Position numbers and translations under genes: made by a program. A DNA stretch of 64,000 bases. It comes from Heterodera schachtii (Eukaryota > Nematoda > Chromadorea > Rhabditida > Heteroderidae). Location: assembly GCA_023374025.1 (NCBI GenBank), contig SIJG01000083.1, forward strand, positions 399,709 through 463,708. The letters are read 5' to 3'. Shown here in pieces: positions 13,501 through 27,652 of the stretch. The notes under the pieces are model-generated. The model ran no database searches and was not told where the DNA came from. It saw nothing but the letters and a program-made list of their open reading frames with translations. Numbering within the stretch: position 1 is the stretch's first letter; every line of letters starts with the position of its first letter.

Positions 13501-13752
13501 AGAGAGGAGGAGGAGGAAGACAGCACGGACGTGATAGAGGACAGCGAAAACGACGACGGCAATGGCACGAGGGGGGAGAAGCGACGAGGCGAAACGGTGG
13601 CAAAAATGGAAGTGGGCGGCACATCATCCGCGGTCACTTCGCTGTTGGCCGATGACGAAGAGGAGGGGCAGAAGATGACGAAGAATAGGGCCGGAGATGG
13701 AAATGTCGTGGCCGATGATGAAGATTCGATCATTTGTCTGTCGGACGGTTAA
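10555..13752 (+). CDS. DAXX-like histone chaperone with SUMO-interacting motifs
   Basis: Predicted nuclear SUMO-binding histone chaperone of the DAXX type, about 700 residues against 740 in human DAXX. Exons inferred: 10555-10680, 10839-10916, 10968-11158, 11372-11528, 11609-11715, 11790-12091, 12228-12344, 12584-12920, 13072-13752. The helical centre includes HMTEERIDKFISVRQ, CVNRLNMWDQCLDNAVRLEQ and AFVCKVLADVLDILKRQRFY. The second half is strongly Asp/Glu-rich. Two SUMO-interacting motifs stand out: EIIDLTLDDDDD (about 13114-13150), and DSIICLSDG at the very C terminus, which matches in position and character the C-terminal IIVLSDSD of human DAXX. The frame is not clean in exon 4 (a TGA in the frame leading to LTEFINNPLNSSD) or at the exon 8/9 junction, and intron 6 seems to use a GC donor (AAG|GCGGGT). 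The gene starts 211 bases after the SNF5 stop. DAXX homology is by motif and architecture, not database search. Confidence 0.72.
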
Positions 13753-14201
13753 AAAAGCGTGCACAATTTAATGGTGTTGTTGATCTTTTACGCTGATATT
13801 CCACACTTTCCGCCCCCCCCCCGTCCAACAAAAACCACACAATTTCCTGAACTTTCTCTGTACCTGTAATTTTTATGTGCGATTGATTCGCTTTTGACCT
13901 CCTCTCATTGTCAGCCTTTTTTCTGTTCCCCCCCCCCCCCCGTTTTTTTTGTCTTCCAATCAGTCCGCAGAATATTATACTATTTTTCTCATCAGATATG
14001 TCACACAGCCAAGCTTTTTTTTGTCACTAATTCACTGAATTTTATTTGAGTTTCTATAAAAAAATACTGAGGAATACTGTCAAAATGATTCATTTGGACA
14101 TTGATAAATTAATTGTTATTTTATTTAATTTAATTAATAAAATACATTTGTGCTTTAATTCGTTTTATTTGAATTCACTTTTGGCGCCTTGTAAAAAGCA
14201 G
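13753..14201 (+). other. Intergenic spacer between the DAXX-like gene and WDR82
   Basis: About 450 bases, with two C-rich homopolymer runs (near 13815 and 13929) and an AT-rich second half. AAAAAGCAG ends directly at the WDR82 start codon and might act as a trans-splice acceptor, although it lacks a good pyrimidine tract. No gene is seen. Confidence 0.4.
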
Positions 14202-17200
14202 ATGAAGATGAAAATTTCGGACGACAATGTCACGTCGATGGTTTGCGCAAAAAACTTCACCGAGAACAGTGATCAGATCAACCACATCAACTACACACCG
14301 GACGGGTGAGACCCATTTTTAAGTTCTGAAGTAAATGAGTAGTGGTCATGAAACGTCCAAGAAATTTGCTTGGCTTATTGTTCGGTCCGATAACACTCGG
14401 TTCTGTCTTGAGAGTAGGGGCCGTTTCTGCGCCAGGCCAAGCTTTGGACTATAACTTTGTTGTCAAATAAATCCAACAATCTTTATATCATTCGAAAACT
14501 TATCGTTGGAAGCTATTGTTTGGCGATAAGACAATTACCAAAAAGTTACGACATGAAAATTGTAAAAATAGTTAAAATTTTTGAATCTTTTTTACATGAT
14601 TGAAAATCTGGCACTAATGCACTTTACCCGACATAAATTTTTTTTGTCTTAATTCATGTAAAATAACTTCCGGGAGTTTTCAGCATCGCTGATTAAGAAT
14701 CTGGCTTTTGGTCGAACATTGAAAATTTTTTCAAAAGAATTATATTCTGCGTTTTAAAATCGATTTTTGAAAATTTTCGATGTTCGACCAAAAGTTCGAT
14801 TTCGGGTTCTGGTGTACGGAATCAGTTGAAATGAACGCCATATTCTTAATCAGCGATGCTGAAAACCCCCGGAAGCTTATTTTACATGAATTAAGACAAA
14901 ACAAAAATTTATGTCGGGTAAAGTGCATTAGTACCGAAAATCTTTTGTTTTTTGTAATGCTAATAGAACATGTGGAGGATTTTCGAATGATACTAAGATT
15001 GTTTGATTTGTTGAACTAAAAAAGGATATAGTCTAAAAACTTGGACTGGCGCCGAAACGACCCTTTCTCCTGTCCAGAGTCTTCTTGTTCCAAGTCACCG
15101 TTCAAAATCCAAGACTCTCGAATGTGTAGTCACAGCATCCTAAAACAAATTCTGTTGCAGATTAATTAATTTGCAGCTCTTTGCTCGTCACTTCGTCTGC
15201 CGACGACTCCATCATTGTGTACGACTGTAACAGTGGCAACAAACATCGGTCGGTGAACAGCAAAAAGTACGGCGTCGACCTGATCCATTTCGCACACACC
15301 AAAACCGATGCAATCCATGCGTCCACCAAAATTGACAGTGCGTCATTTTTGAAAATCTTTATTGTTTCGGTTTCACAATTACCATTTCATTAATGAATAT
15401 TATAATGGTGGAGTTGTTTTTGGAGAGTTTTCCGTTTCTTTTTTAGAGCTCGTTTTTTTGTTGTTGTTTTCCTGGGTATTTGTTAGGAAATACACACCAA
15501 GACCAAATTGGAAACCCAGATCCAGGCTTTTTCAAAGATCAAACTCTACAAAAATAATAATTGTGAAAATCCGGGGTATTTTGTTTTCGTGAATCTTACT
15601 TCACCTTTCCCCATTTGTCTAAAACACACTGAAGGCGTAACAATTTGGATCGAAATTTCACTTTGTTTTTTTCTTTCTAATTGTTTTGGTTTCAGACACC
15701 ATTCGCTACCTGTCCCTGTACGACAACAAATACTTGCGCTATTTCGCAGGGCATTCCAAAAAGTGGGGCCACTATTTTCGAAAATACCTTCGTTATTCAT
15801 CTGTTCTCCAGGGTGGTCACTCTGTGCATGTCTCCATTGGACGACCTGTTCCTGTCCGGTTCCATGGACAAAACCATTAGGCTATGGGACCTGAAGAGCT
15901 CCAACTGTCAGGGCCTCATGCAACTCGTGTCCCGTCCCATCGCCGCATTTGGTCAATTTTTTTGGGGGTGGGGAATACTTTGTCTTTTGATTTCACTCCC
16001 CTATGGTGCCTAAACGGAACCGCCGGGCCTCAATTTTCTTATATGTTTGCCAAAATTTCGTCTCAAAATGGCCCAAAAATTGAAAACATTTTTTTTCGAT
16101 TTTCGGTGCTTTTTGATTTTCGTATTTTAAAATTCGCTAATGTTTTTCGTCGACAATTGTCCACTTCCCCGCTGGGTTTTTCTTATTACGAAAATTGGAT
16201 TATCTTTTACAAATTGTGGTTTTTCAGACCCGGAAGGTCTGATTTTCGGCGCTGGCATTGGCAACGACGTCATTAAATTGTACGACTTGCGCTCTTTTGA
16301 CAAAGTGACTAACAATGGGATAATAAATTGGGGTTTTTGAAATTTAAATTTGTAATTTAATATTTGCAAATTTCCAGGGGCCTTTCAACACATTCAAAAT
16401 CAACGACACCGGACTGAATTGCAATTGGACAGGCATGAAATTCTCGCCAGACGGAAAGTCCATTCTGATCATGACGGACGGCGGAATGCTGCGACTTGTG
16501 GACGCCTATTATGGCAATGTGACGCACACGCTGTCCCACGAAAACCCAAAGGTAGTGAAGAATCCATAAAAATGGAAAATAATGGGGGAATTTCATAAAA
16601 AATAATGGAATTGCATCCCCTCTCCCGTTTCAAAATTGGAACATTAAATCGAAAATGAGGCTGGATTTGCGGTAGCCATCCCACTAACATTTTTAAATTC
16701 CTTTCCACGAAAAGGATCAAAAATAATAATTGAAAATTTCCCCCCTTTCTCTCGGAAACAGAATGTGAATTTCGTGGCAACTTTTTCGCCTGATGCCAAA
16801 TACATTTTCTGCGGCTCGAGTAACGGGAAGATCATTTGCTGGTCGACGGTGGGTGTTTTGTCCGACACAAAAATTTAATTATTTATTTTTATTCTGAAGG
16901 AATCTGGTCGAAAAATCCGCGAAATTCCCACAAGTCACTCCGGCAACATTGAGCAGGTGGCGTTCAACCCCAAGTACTTCATGTTGGCATCCGCCTGCAC
17001 TCAATTGGTGAGCAGAATTGGGGGGGGGGCGGTCAACTGGGCCCCAGGCTGGTTTTTGGGGTATAATTACTCCTTTCATAGTTGTCCTAATTGAATTAAT
17101 TTGATAGCCCTAACAAATAAGTGTTTTCTACTGGGCCGCCCAGTCGTGCCCGTCCGCCGATGTTTGGCATACCTTATTCGTTTTTCCAATTAACATTATG

Positions 17201-17206
17201 CAATGA
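14202..17206 (+). CDS. wdr82: WDR82/Swd2, WD40 subunit of Set1/COMPASS
   Basis: Seven-bladed WD40 protein that recruits the Set1 H3K4 methyltransferase to phosphorylated RNA polymerase II and also works in the PNUTS-PP1 termination complex. Exons: 14202-14305, 15177-15337, 15696-15762, 15812-15951, 16228-16304, 16378-16551, 16762-16848, 16900-17008, and a last exon from about 17120. Diagnostic blocks: [76 protein letters not shown] and [16 protein letters not shown], all in WDR82 order. The last exon reads [14 protein letters not shown], but joining it to exon 8 needs a one-base adjustment, so the C-terminal residues and stop are uncertain. Intron 1 carries a foldback element (14416-15064). 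The start could alternatively be the second Met, two codons on. Confidence 0.92.
14416..15064. mobile_element. Foldback (MITE-like) element in WDR82 intron 1
   Basis: The two ends are imperfect inverted repeats: GGGGCCGTTTCTGCGCCA on the left against GGGTCGTTTCGGCGCCAG read from the right. Long internal arms also pair, with a shared stretch around GCACTTTACCCGACATAAAT. The right arm carries the dispersed word TTCGATTTCGGGTTCTGG. No target duplication was clear. It lies wholly in an intron and has no coding capacity. Confidence 0.7.
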
Positions 17207-17778
17207 CCTGAAATCGGATTTTAATTGGGTCAGAAATTCGACGACTCGTAAATTTTGTCCATTTTATTTGATACCAAAGTTTTCTGTCGATTATAAGTCC
17301 TACTTAAGTCGAGAGTGTGACAACCCGGGAATTTGTGTCCCTTTTTGAACAAATCCCATTTTTAAGAAATTCTGGATCCCATCGGTGGACGAATGAGACG
17401 GGAAGAGAGGATAGTGCCGTTCACTTCTTCAGCGTTTGGATGTGCTCAATTCCGCGCGTACAACAAAAAATCTCACCCATTACATCACAATGTCATTTTG
17501 CTTCCCCCTTTTTTTGTCGTTTAACCCCTCATTTTTGGATTATGTTTATTTATTTTGTCACACATTTATTTTCAATGCGAAATTTGTCATTTTGTTGTGT
17601 GCTCCACAGAAATTATGTTGTAGGTTAGGACGGAATAAAAATACTTTATTTTCCTTTTCTCAAAATTGGTAATGAAAACAAAACAAAAAACGGTTACACG
17701 CGTTCACAACAATAAATAGTTCCCCGCCCTCCCCCAAATTGTAATTGATTGATTGTTTTTGATCACCGCCGATCACTT

Positions 17779-20431
17779 TCACTCCCGATCATTGGTCAGA
17801 ATCCGCCGCTTCCGATTGATGTACGTACGCAGTGCCCACTCCGTCTCGCTGCTGTCCGCGTTGTCCAACGTGCCGAGCGCAATGCAATACGCTGGAGGGG
17901 AAATAATGTTGCAAAAATTTAAAAAAAAAGTGGCAAATGTTTCGAGTTCCCCTCCCAATATTTGTTTTAAATTTAGAATTAGGGCCCCAAACAGAAAAAA
18001 CCATTTTGGGAAAGGCAAAAAACAGTGGACCAACAAAATATTATGATCCATTCCTAAAACCAGCAAACAACTCGTTTCTTCCCGATTTTTTTAAATTTAT
18101 ATAAATAAAAATTTTTCTAACTTACAAGATTTTTTTCTCATAAGAAAATTTCGTTTTCTAGCGTTTTTTTTTTTCAATTTTCTAAAAAAATTTTTCAAAA
18201 TGTAATGCGCCCCCATAACACATAATGTTTTTCTGTGATTGAGAAGCATTCATTACCAATAGACAAAAAAAGAGAGGCAAACTTTTGAGGGAATTTGGAA
18301 AACCCTCGAGGGGAAATTAGGTAAAAATGTGGGGAATAAAATTATGTGTTTATTTTTGTCATATTTAAAACAGCAAAAAATGCGCACGTCGCATTTCAAA
18401 GCGTGGCCCCAATTCGTTCAGTTCCACCGCCCCTCCCTTTTCGCTGTCGATTTTCCAGCTGTGCTGGCGGAACGAAACGAAGTCGTCGGTGTTGGCAAAA
18501 GTGACCACCCGACGGGCGTCCCGCTTCGGCACCGGGAAAAGGAACTTCAAAATGTTGGCGATCTGCACAATGGGAAAAGTGAAAGAAATGAATGCAGAAC
18601 TTTAATTTTCCTAATTGAAAACGATTAAAAAAAAGTTTTTCTAAAAAATCATTTTTGGGTAGGTTTTGTGGGGTTTTTTAATGCAATAAATTTCAAAAAC
18701 CAACAAAAGTATGTTCAGTATCCCCATAATTGCAGTGCATTTTAATTTTTATGGAGCAGATAGTTCCCCGGTCCTGTTTGATTATTTTTTTTTTAAATTT
18801 TCAAACTTACAAATAAAATTTCTCAAAAAAACCGTAAAAAATCTTTTTATAAGAAAACTTTTCGTGGGTGTGAAATGAAGTGCACCCGTCTCTTTAATCT
18901 GTGAAAATAGGTTTGTCGCTTTGCTTACGCGTTGTCCAACTGGTGATGTCATTTGGTGGATGATCAGATGGGGGTACTGCTCCGTCATGTGCTCCTTCTT
19001 TGTTTTGCTGTCGTGTCGCATCAAAACATTGTGCAAACTTAAAAATTCTTGTCTTTATTTCTCATGAATTTGATAAATGGACAATGAAATTGGGTATTTT
19101 ATTGTTCAAAAATGGAACATTTGGGGCCAGCAATGTTTCTAAACATTGGAATTTGCAGGGTTTTACAGTAATAAAATATATCTCGTTCCAAATCCCTTCA
19201 AAATGCACCTGAAATAGGCGGTGGGTCCGTGCGGAAAGTGCGAAATGATCAGCGAATCGGGCACACCACGCGTTTCGCCGAGCATCACCAAATCGGTGAC
19301 CTGAAAAAGGGAGAAAAATCAACAAAATGAACTCCGATTCAAACTTTAAAAACACCCATTTAAATTCGAAATTTTGCTAAAAATTCAATTTGTGGTAAAT
19401 TTTCCATCCGTTTTTTTCTCCCAACTGACCGCGTTCGCTTTGCACGCCTCCACAATGTGTTTGATGTCATGTTCGCCTTAATTTCGAGTCAAATTTGGCC
19501 ATTTAAACGCCGCCCCATCAATCGGATAGACCGACCTCGATTGATACGACGTGAGTTGGGCAACATCAGTTTTATTTCCTAAATTCAAAAAAGGAATTTT
19601 ACCACAATTTTCAGTGCCGTTTTGGGAAAAGGGGGTAAAAACAAATATTTTGGCAAAGTGCCGACCTTGGCGAACACTTTAAGCCGCGAGGACGGGTCCC
19701 GGCTGGTGGTCACCACAATGTTCGGGTCCTCGCAGCCCGCCCAGCGGTACTCATCGTCCATCGCGTCCACTTGGCCACCCCAGGCCAAATCGCCGACCTG
19801 AAACAGCGGATTAATTTGAATTAATGATAAAAAACAAAAAACAAAAGATGATGCCATTTTTCATGGACTCAAAAAATTCTTTTTTGAAAAATGAAAATTA
19901 TCCCAGAAAAAATAAAAAGGGATCCTGTCAAATTAAAAAATTTTGGCTGGGATTTTCATTTGATCGATTTTTTCTGATCATTTTTGGCTCCGTAGCCAAA
20001 AATGCCGAAAAATGGCAATAGTAAATCGACTATGCTCTACACGATAAAAGTGATTTTAAAGTAATCTGAGCAGTCACAGTTCGGAATGTTCCCTTGTTAG
20101 AGAGCAATCAAAAAATATTCAGCATTTTAATGACAAATTTCTAGTTGGAATTAGTTTTGTAAGGTTTTTTAAATTTTGTTTTTTTTTGTCATTTTAATCG
20201 CAAAATTTCAAGCAAATGATTATGAATGGGTTCGATTTTAGTAAAGAATTGAAAATTCATTCTCCTTTGTACCATTTCCGCGGCATCCTTGCGCAGATCG
20301 GTGGGCAGCGCACTGCTCGCCTCCAACGAATGTTTGATGCGGTCGCGTCTCTCCTGCGTCGCGCTTTGTCGCGCCTCCAAACTTTTCCGGTAGAGAAACT
20401 CGCGCCTTTCACGCACTTGCTTTCGCAGCAT
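17779..20431 (-). CDS. imp4: U3 snoRNP protein IMP4 (Brix domain)
   Basis: Nucleolar component of the MPP10-IMP3-IMP4 complex that binds U3 snoRNA for 18S pre-rRNA processing. Eight exons on the reverse strand: 20431-20273, 19797-19666, 19578-19536, 19476-19430, 19300-19209, 19037-18929, 18562-18388, 17891-17779. The start [20 protein letters not shown] is the family N terminus. The Brix domain follows with [112 protein letters not shown] and a tail rich in Arg. Phases agree throughout, with no frameshift. Intron 1 is long (about 475 bases) and AT-rich. The gene faces WDR82 tail-to-tail, leaving about 570 bases between the stops. Confidence 0.95.
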
Positions 20432-20786
20432 TTTTTAAGCTTAAAAAGGCAGGATTTAAAAGAATTTTTCTGTGAGTTAGGGATTTTTCAAAATTATTGA
20501 ATTGAAATAAATTTTTCAAAACAAAAAATTAAATTTTGTTTTAAATTTGTATTTGGTGTAACGATTTGGCGTAATATTTTAAAATTTAAATACAATATTT
20601 CAAAATTTTTTAGAATTTTTGCAAAGAATTTTACACAATTTATTCATAAATTGATCATGGATTTGTATCTGTACATATTTCACATAATTTAAGCTCATTT
20701 AAACATATTAAAACTGCACCCATTTAACATGAATATCACTTTAAATTAAATGACCTTATAATTTGTTAGGAACCCGGGAATCCTTG

Positions 20787-22281
20787 CACATCACTAGGGT
20801 TTGTAATTATATGGAAATCCATATTTTTTTCCTGGACTGTAGGAGGCCTAAAACGCACGAAAAACATGTTTTTAGCTTGTTTTGAAGCTTCTAGGATGAC
20901 TTTCCATATCCATATTTTCCATATTTTTCCATATTTCGTGATTTATGTCCATATTTCCATATTTTTCCATATTTTCGCATTTTTATCCATATTTTATGTC
21001 CATATTTTGGCATTTTTCAAAAAAACCTCTATTAGAACGGCCCCCATCAGCTAAATTGGCCTTTTTGACCCCCTAAGGACCAGAAAATTTTCAAAAAAAT
21101 AATTTTTTAGCAGAATTTGTCGAAAAAATTGATGAAATTTAAATTTTCTTAAAAAGTTGGTTAATTTATGTCAAAAATAAGCAAAAAATGGAAAATTTCG
21201 ATTTTTGGTCGATTTTCTCAAGAAATAGCTTATTTTTTCTCTAAAACGAGTTTTTATACAATATTTAGCCATTTCTGAAAGTTTTTACTTTGCGTTTAAT
21301 GAATTTGAAGAAATTTTGAGAAATCATACCCTACATTTGGAAAAATTTATGTCCATATTTTTGCTATTTTTGGGTAAAATTGAAGAATACTAGTACCTCA
21401 CCGAATTGGACGAATGATATATCATTCGACGCCTCTCGGTCTGTAATGCATGAATCTGAAAGAATTTTTTGGCGGAAACCATTTTAGGCTGAGTTATGGG
21501 TCCGGGACTGAAGTGGCCAAATGGCTGTGGGACTGAACCGTCCAAAGCCTTAAAACTCACAAAAATGCAATATAATTGCCAGGAATCCATTTCTGAGGGC
21601 GCGCAGCGCCCGCCTTAGCGAGCATGCGAAGACGGAGCAAGTAGTGGGGCGAGACGGAGGGCGGAGGAAGCAGTCTGACGAGCGCCACAGGCGGTTGACT
21701 GCGGGGGCCCGAAGGGCCCCCGCCAATCAGTCAACCGCCTGCGGATCACGCGCGGACTTCTTCCGTAGCCCGTAGTCTCGCCCCACCTACTGGCCGCCGT
21801 AGTCGAGTGTGCGGTGTTATGGCCAAAATACACTCACCAATTCACTTTTAATTTGTACACTTCAATCCATTACAATTTTTTACCGGGGTCATTTTTTGAG
21901 GACTCATAACTTTTGTCAATTTCCTTTTGGGTCAAAAATTCTTTCGGATTCATCCTTTACATACCTAGAGGAAGCGATTGATATTTATTTTGTTGCATTT
22001 TATGCGTTTTAAGGCTTTGGACGGTTCAGTCCCACAGCCATTTGGCCACTTCAGTCTCGGGTCCATAACTCAGCCCAAAGTGGTTTCCGCCAAAAAATTC
22101 TTTCGGATTCGTGACTTACAGACCAAGAGGCGTCGAATGATATATCATTTGTCCAATTCGGTGAGGTACTAGTATTCTTCAATTTTTCCTATTTTTGTCC
22201 ATATTTCGCGATTTTTTGTCCATATTTTATGGCCATATTTCGAGTTTTTATATCCATATAATTACAAACCCTACACATCAC
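20787..22281. mobile_element. hAT-like non-autonomous element with 8-bp target duplication
   Basis: A perfect 21-base terminal inverted repeat beginning TAGGGTTTGTAATTATATGG bounds 20795-22273. It is flanked by an exact 8-base direct repeat CACATCAC (20787-20794 and 22274-22281), the size expected for hAT transposition. Both subterminal zones are packed with CCATATTT words. A second, inner inverted repeat (about 21389-21560 against 22010-22185; shared words include GGTACTAGTATTCTTC) encloses a GC-rich module (21620-21816). No transposase frame was found, so it is probably mobilised in trans. Confidence 0.85.
21620..21816. repeat. GC-rich palindromic module, copy 1
   Basis: About 200 bases of markedly GC-rich sequence with its own stem: CAGGCGGTTGACTG pairs with CAGTCAACCGCCTG around a GGGGGCCCGAAGGGCCCCC hairpin. 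A near-identical module lies in the opposite orientation at 31798-31995, inside a different foldback element. Open frames crossing it are by-products of its composition. Confidence 0.8.
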
Positions 22282-25277
<2,996 letters not shown>

Positions 25278-25437
25278 AAAGACGACGCGCAAAAGAGGGA
25301 GGACGGAGGAGGAAAAGAGAAATATGCTAATTTTGACTCTGCGTTTATTCCATTTCTCTTTTTTGGATGCTGTCCAATGACTTGTTTCTCCTGAATTTTT
25401 TAGGAATTAGAGCGCACTTTTAATCACGTTATACGTA

Positions 25438-25443
25438 AATAAA
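25438..25443 (+). terminator. Polyadenylation signal of GAPDH
   Basis: AATAAA about 160 bases after the GAPDH stop codon, in a T-rich 3' UTR. It is the canonical signal at a typical distance. Confidence 0.6.
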
Positions 25444-25620
25444 GTTTTGTTTGGCTTTTCATTGTTCATGTTAGTTTTTATCCCATGAGTTCCGACATTG
25501 TTAACTTTTTATTCCCCATACATCCGTTGAAATTCTCAATTAAAAAAATCATTAAGAAAATAAAAAAGTGTAAGTATTGTTTAAGTGTTCGGCTTTTTTC
25601 CCTCGAACACGCCGCTCAAC

Positions 25621-26580
25621 TCATTGCTGTGGCAATTGCCGTTGTTGTTCAATTGCATTGAGTCGATTTTGCATTTCATTCACTGCGTATTCGAGACGCT
25701 GAGTGCAATTTTGTATTTGGCCAGCAAGTAGGAAAGTGTGTGCTTCTCGTAACGCATTGATCACGTCACCCAACACCTCATCGTGTGGCATAATATTTTG
25801 GTGTACATTTTCCAAACGATTTATTGTTTCAAGCAAATGTTGGTGTTGCGGTTGCTGTGCGTTGGCTATTGCTGCGATAAGGACGCGTAAGCTCGTGAGA
25901 GCAAGACCGTACACCGTGGTTACCTTGGCAATCATGTCGATCATTGGTCCCGAAAATTTTTTTCTTAATTTTTTTTCTGAAAATTCTTATAACACTTTTC
26001 TAGGGGTGTTTTGAGGCGCTGAGCACGAATCCGGCCCCCATTTCGACCTATTTCTAACACCGGACCCGAATTCGAACAAAGTCAAAATTATAATTTTATA
26101 AATTTCGATTTTTAGTCTAAAAATAGTTTAAACTATTTTGTATTGGAGCATTTATGAGTATCAGCGACTTTCAGTTCGTTTCCGTGTGCGTAAACAAAGG
26201 TTGAACAAAAATAAGAAATTTGAAAGAATTTGATTTTTGACTTTTTGTTAGAATTTGAGTTCGGGGTTCTGAATTGGGCGAAATAGAAGGCGTATTCGTG
26301 ATCACTGATCAGCTACCCAGAAAACCCCTGGGAATATGTTTTCATAATTTTTGAAATTAAAAAAAATCGAAAAATGTTCGAATTCGGGTCCGGTGTTAGA
26401 AATAGGTCGAAATGGATGCCGGATTCGTGCTCAGCGCCTCAAAACAACCCTAGAAAGGTATTATCAGAATTTTCAGAAAAAAATAAGAAAAAAAATTTTC
26501 GGGACCAATGATCGACATGATTGCCGGTTACCTTAACAATCCCATCTTTGATAGAACAATTAAGTCTTCGTGTATATCCC
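25621..26580 (-). pseudogene. Small helical Q-tailed protein, family member 1, split by a transposon
   Basis: The reverse-strand frame from 25944 to 25621 encodes about 107 residues of predicted alpha-helix with a Gln-rich tail ending RQLPQQ. I do not recognise the family. It aligns by eye with the frames at 27.3 and 34.0 kb from the block KVTTVYGLALTSLRVLIAAI onward, and it shares the pattern of a second helix pair and a Q-tail. Its apparent first codons (MIDMIA) are not native: they are the end of a 599-base foldback element (25927-26525) inserted into the exon, with the 9-base target GGTTACCTT duplicated on both sides. Upstream of the insertion the reading frame resumes toward about 26560. 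No signal peptide or catalytic motif is seen. The gene may survive in altered form using the element's ATG, or be dead. Confidence 0.6.
25918..26534. mobile_element. MULE-like foldback element with 9-bp target duplication
   Basis: A near-perfect palindromic element at 25927-26525 whose ends read GGCAATCATGTCGATCATTG inward from each side, with long arms carrying the dispersed words TTCGAATTCGGGTCCGG and GGCGCTGAGCACGAAT. It is flanked by exact 9-base repeats GGTTACCTT (25918-25926, 26526-26534). A 9-11-base duplication is typical of Mutator-like elements. No coding capacity. It interrupts family member 1. Confidence 0.88.
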
Positions 26581-26889
26581 ATTAGTTTGGACATCAAATT
26601 CTTATTTGCATTTTCCCAAGCTGTAAAGCCTCAAACGCACTCACGAAGATAAAATGCCGTAAAACCCGAAAAGAAAGAATGCCGAAAAGACTAGCAAAAT
26701 AATAATTGAAATTTATAAATCTTTAAAATACCAATAAACTATTTTGCCCGAGAAGATTTAGTGCCAATTGTTCCACTGCACCAAGTGCTCTGCCCTTAAT
26801 TTGACAGAAATTCGTAACCAAATAATAATATGTATAAAGCTAACTTTCCTCAACAAAATATTTGACGGCATGAAAATTATTTTAAGGTA

Positions 26890-26985
26890 AGCCTATGATT
26901 CCCAAGGAACCGAAATGACAGCGGAAGGTTGGCATTGTATATGCCAAAAAAATCAGGCATTCGCTCCAAGATTATTTTAATTTAA
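26890..26985 (-). repeat. Conserved upstream element of the small-protein family (copy A)
   Basis: On the reverse strand this reads TTGGAGCGAATGCCTGATTT and then a short ACAATGCCAAC segment, then an AT-rich block with CATGCCGT. The same order of words occurs near 34.83-34.94 kb, and decayed forms occur at 28.0 and 28.45 kb, each upstream of a family member. It could be a shared promoter or first exon (the ATGCC frame stays open for about 17 codons in both well-preserved copies), or a leftover of tandem duplication. Confidence 0.5.
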
Positions 26986-27313
26986 GTCCAGCCACAACTT
27001 ATACTGAATTGACAATTGAGGAAAAGCCAATCGTGTTCAATGGAAAACGTTATTAATAGAGTTAAACATTTAAAAAAGCTTGAACCCAGATTTCATGTTG
27101 GATTTGAACCCTTTTTCCAAAAAATTCAAGGAAAATAAAGGTAAGACTGTTTGCTCAGAAGTGTACACAAATTTTGTCAGATATAAAGTAAATATATCTT
27201 AACCAATATTCGATAAAGGGACATGAATTTAAATTAAAATATGATATAAAATGCGACATATAAATTGAAAAGGTTTGCCATTCCGGCTTTCCGACTGTTC
27301 CATCAGATATCAT

Positions 27314-27652
27314 TTAATAAGGCTGTTGTTGGGACGGGAGGCCCAGCTGAAGCTGTAGTTGTTGAAGTTGGCTGAGGGCTGCATTAACACGGAGAATGGC
27401 ATTGCCATTATCTCCCTGACCCGAATATGTTAGGGCTTGCCGGATATATTCAATTGGAGTTTCTACGGAGAAAATTCCTGGCATGGAATTTTGTTGTATC
27501 CCTTCGAGAAGTGTGATAATACCCCCGAGGGGGCCGAATGCAATTTGCGGGGAAGTGTTCAGCACAACAATCGCTAGGCGAAGCGAGTCAACGGCTGCTG
27601 TGAGCGCTCTGCTCACCTTAAATTCGAATTCCGGACCCAACGAGAATGCCAA
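27314..27652 (-). CDS. Small helical Q-tailed protein, family member 2
   Basis: About 112 residues, unrecognised family. The frame has MAFSLGPEFEFKVSRALTAA, then a hydrophobic helix DSLRLAIVVLNTS, a central LEGIQQNSMPGIF, a helix PIEYIRQALTYSGQGDNGNA, and a Q/L-rich coiled tail ending LPSQQQPY. It aligns with member 3 across EFEFKVSRALTAAVDSLRLA versus KFKFKSGRAFDVAISALPCI, and again across YIRQAL versus NIRQAVELL. The written start may not be native, since the other members appear to begin in an upstream exon. A decayed copy of the shared upstream element lies near 28030. It is the least disturbed member of the array. Function unknown. Confidence 0.6.
   Translation of the reverse strand: MAFSLGPEFEFKVSRALTAAVDSLRLAIVVLNTSPQIAFGPLGGIITLLEGIQQNSMPGIFSVETPIEYIRQALTYSGQGDNGNAILRVNAALSQLQQLQLQLGLPSQQQPY

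Noticed and set aside
21615..21833. Reverse-strand open frame across the GC-rich module
   Set aside because: The same DNA at 31.9 kb gives different truncated frames, and the sequence is palindromic repeat DNA.
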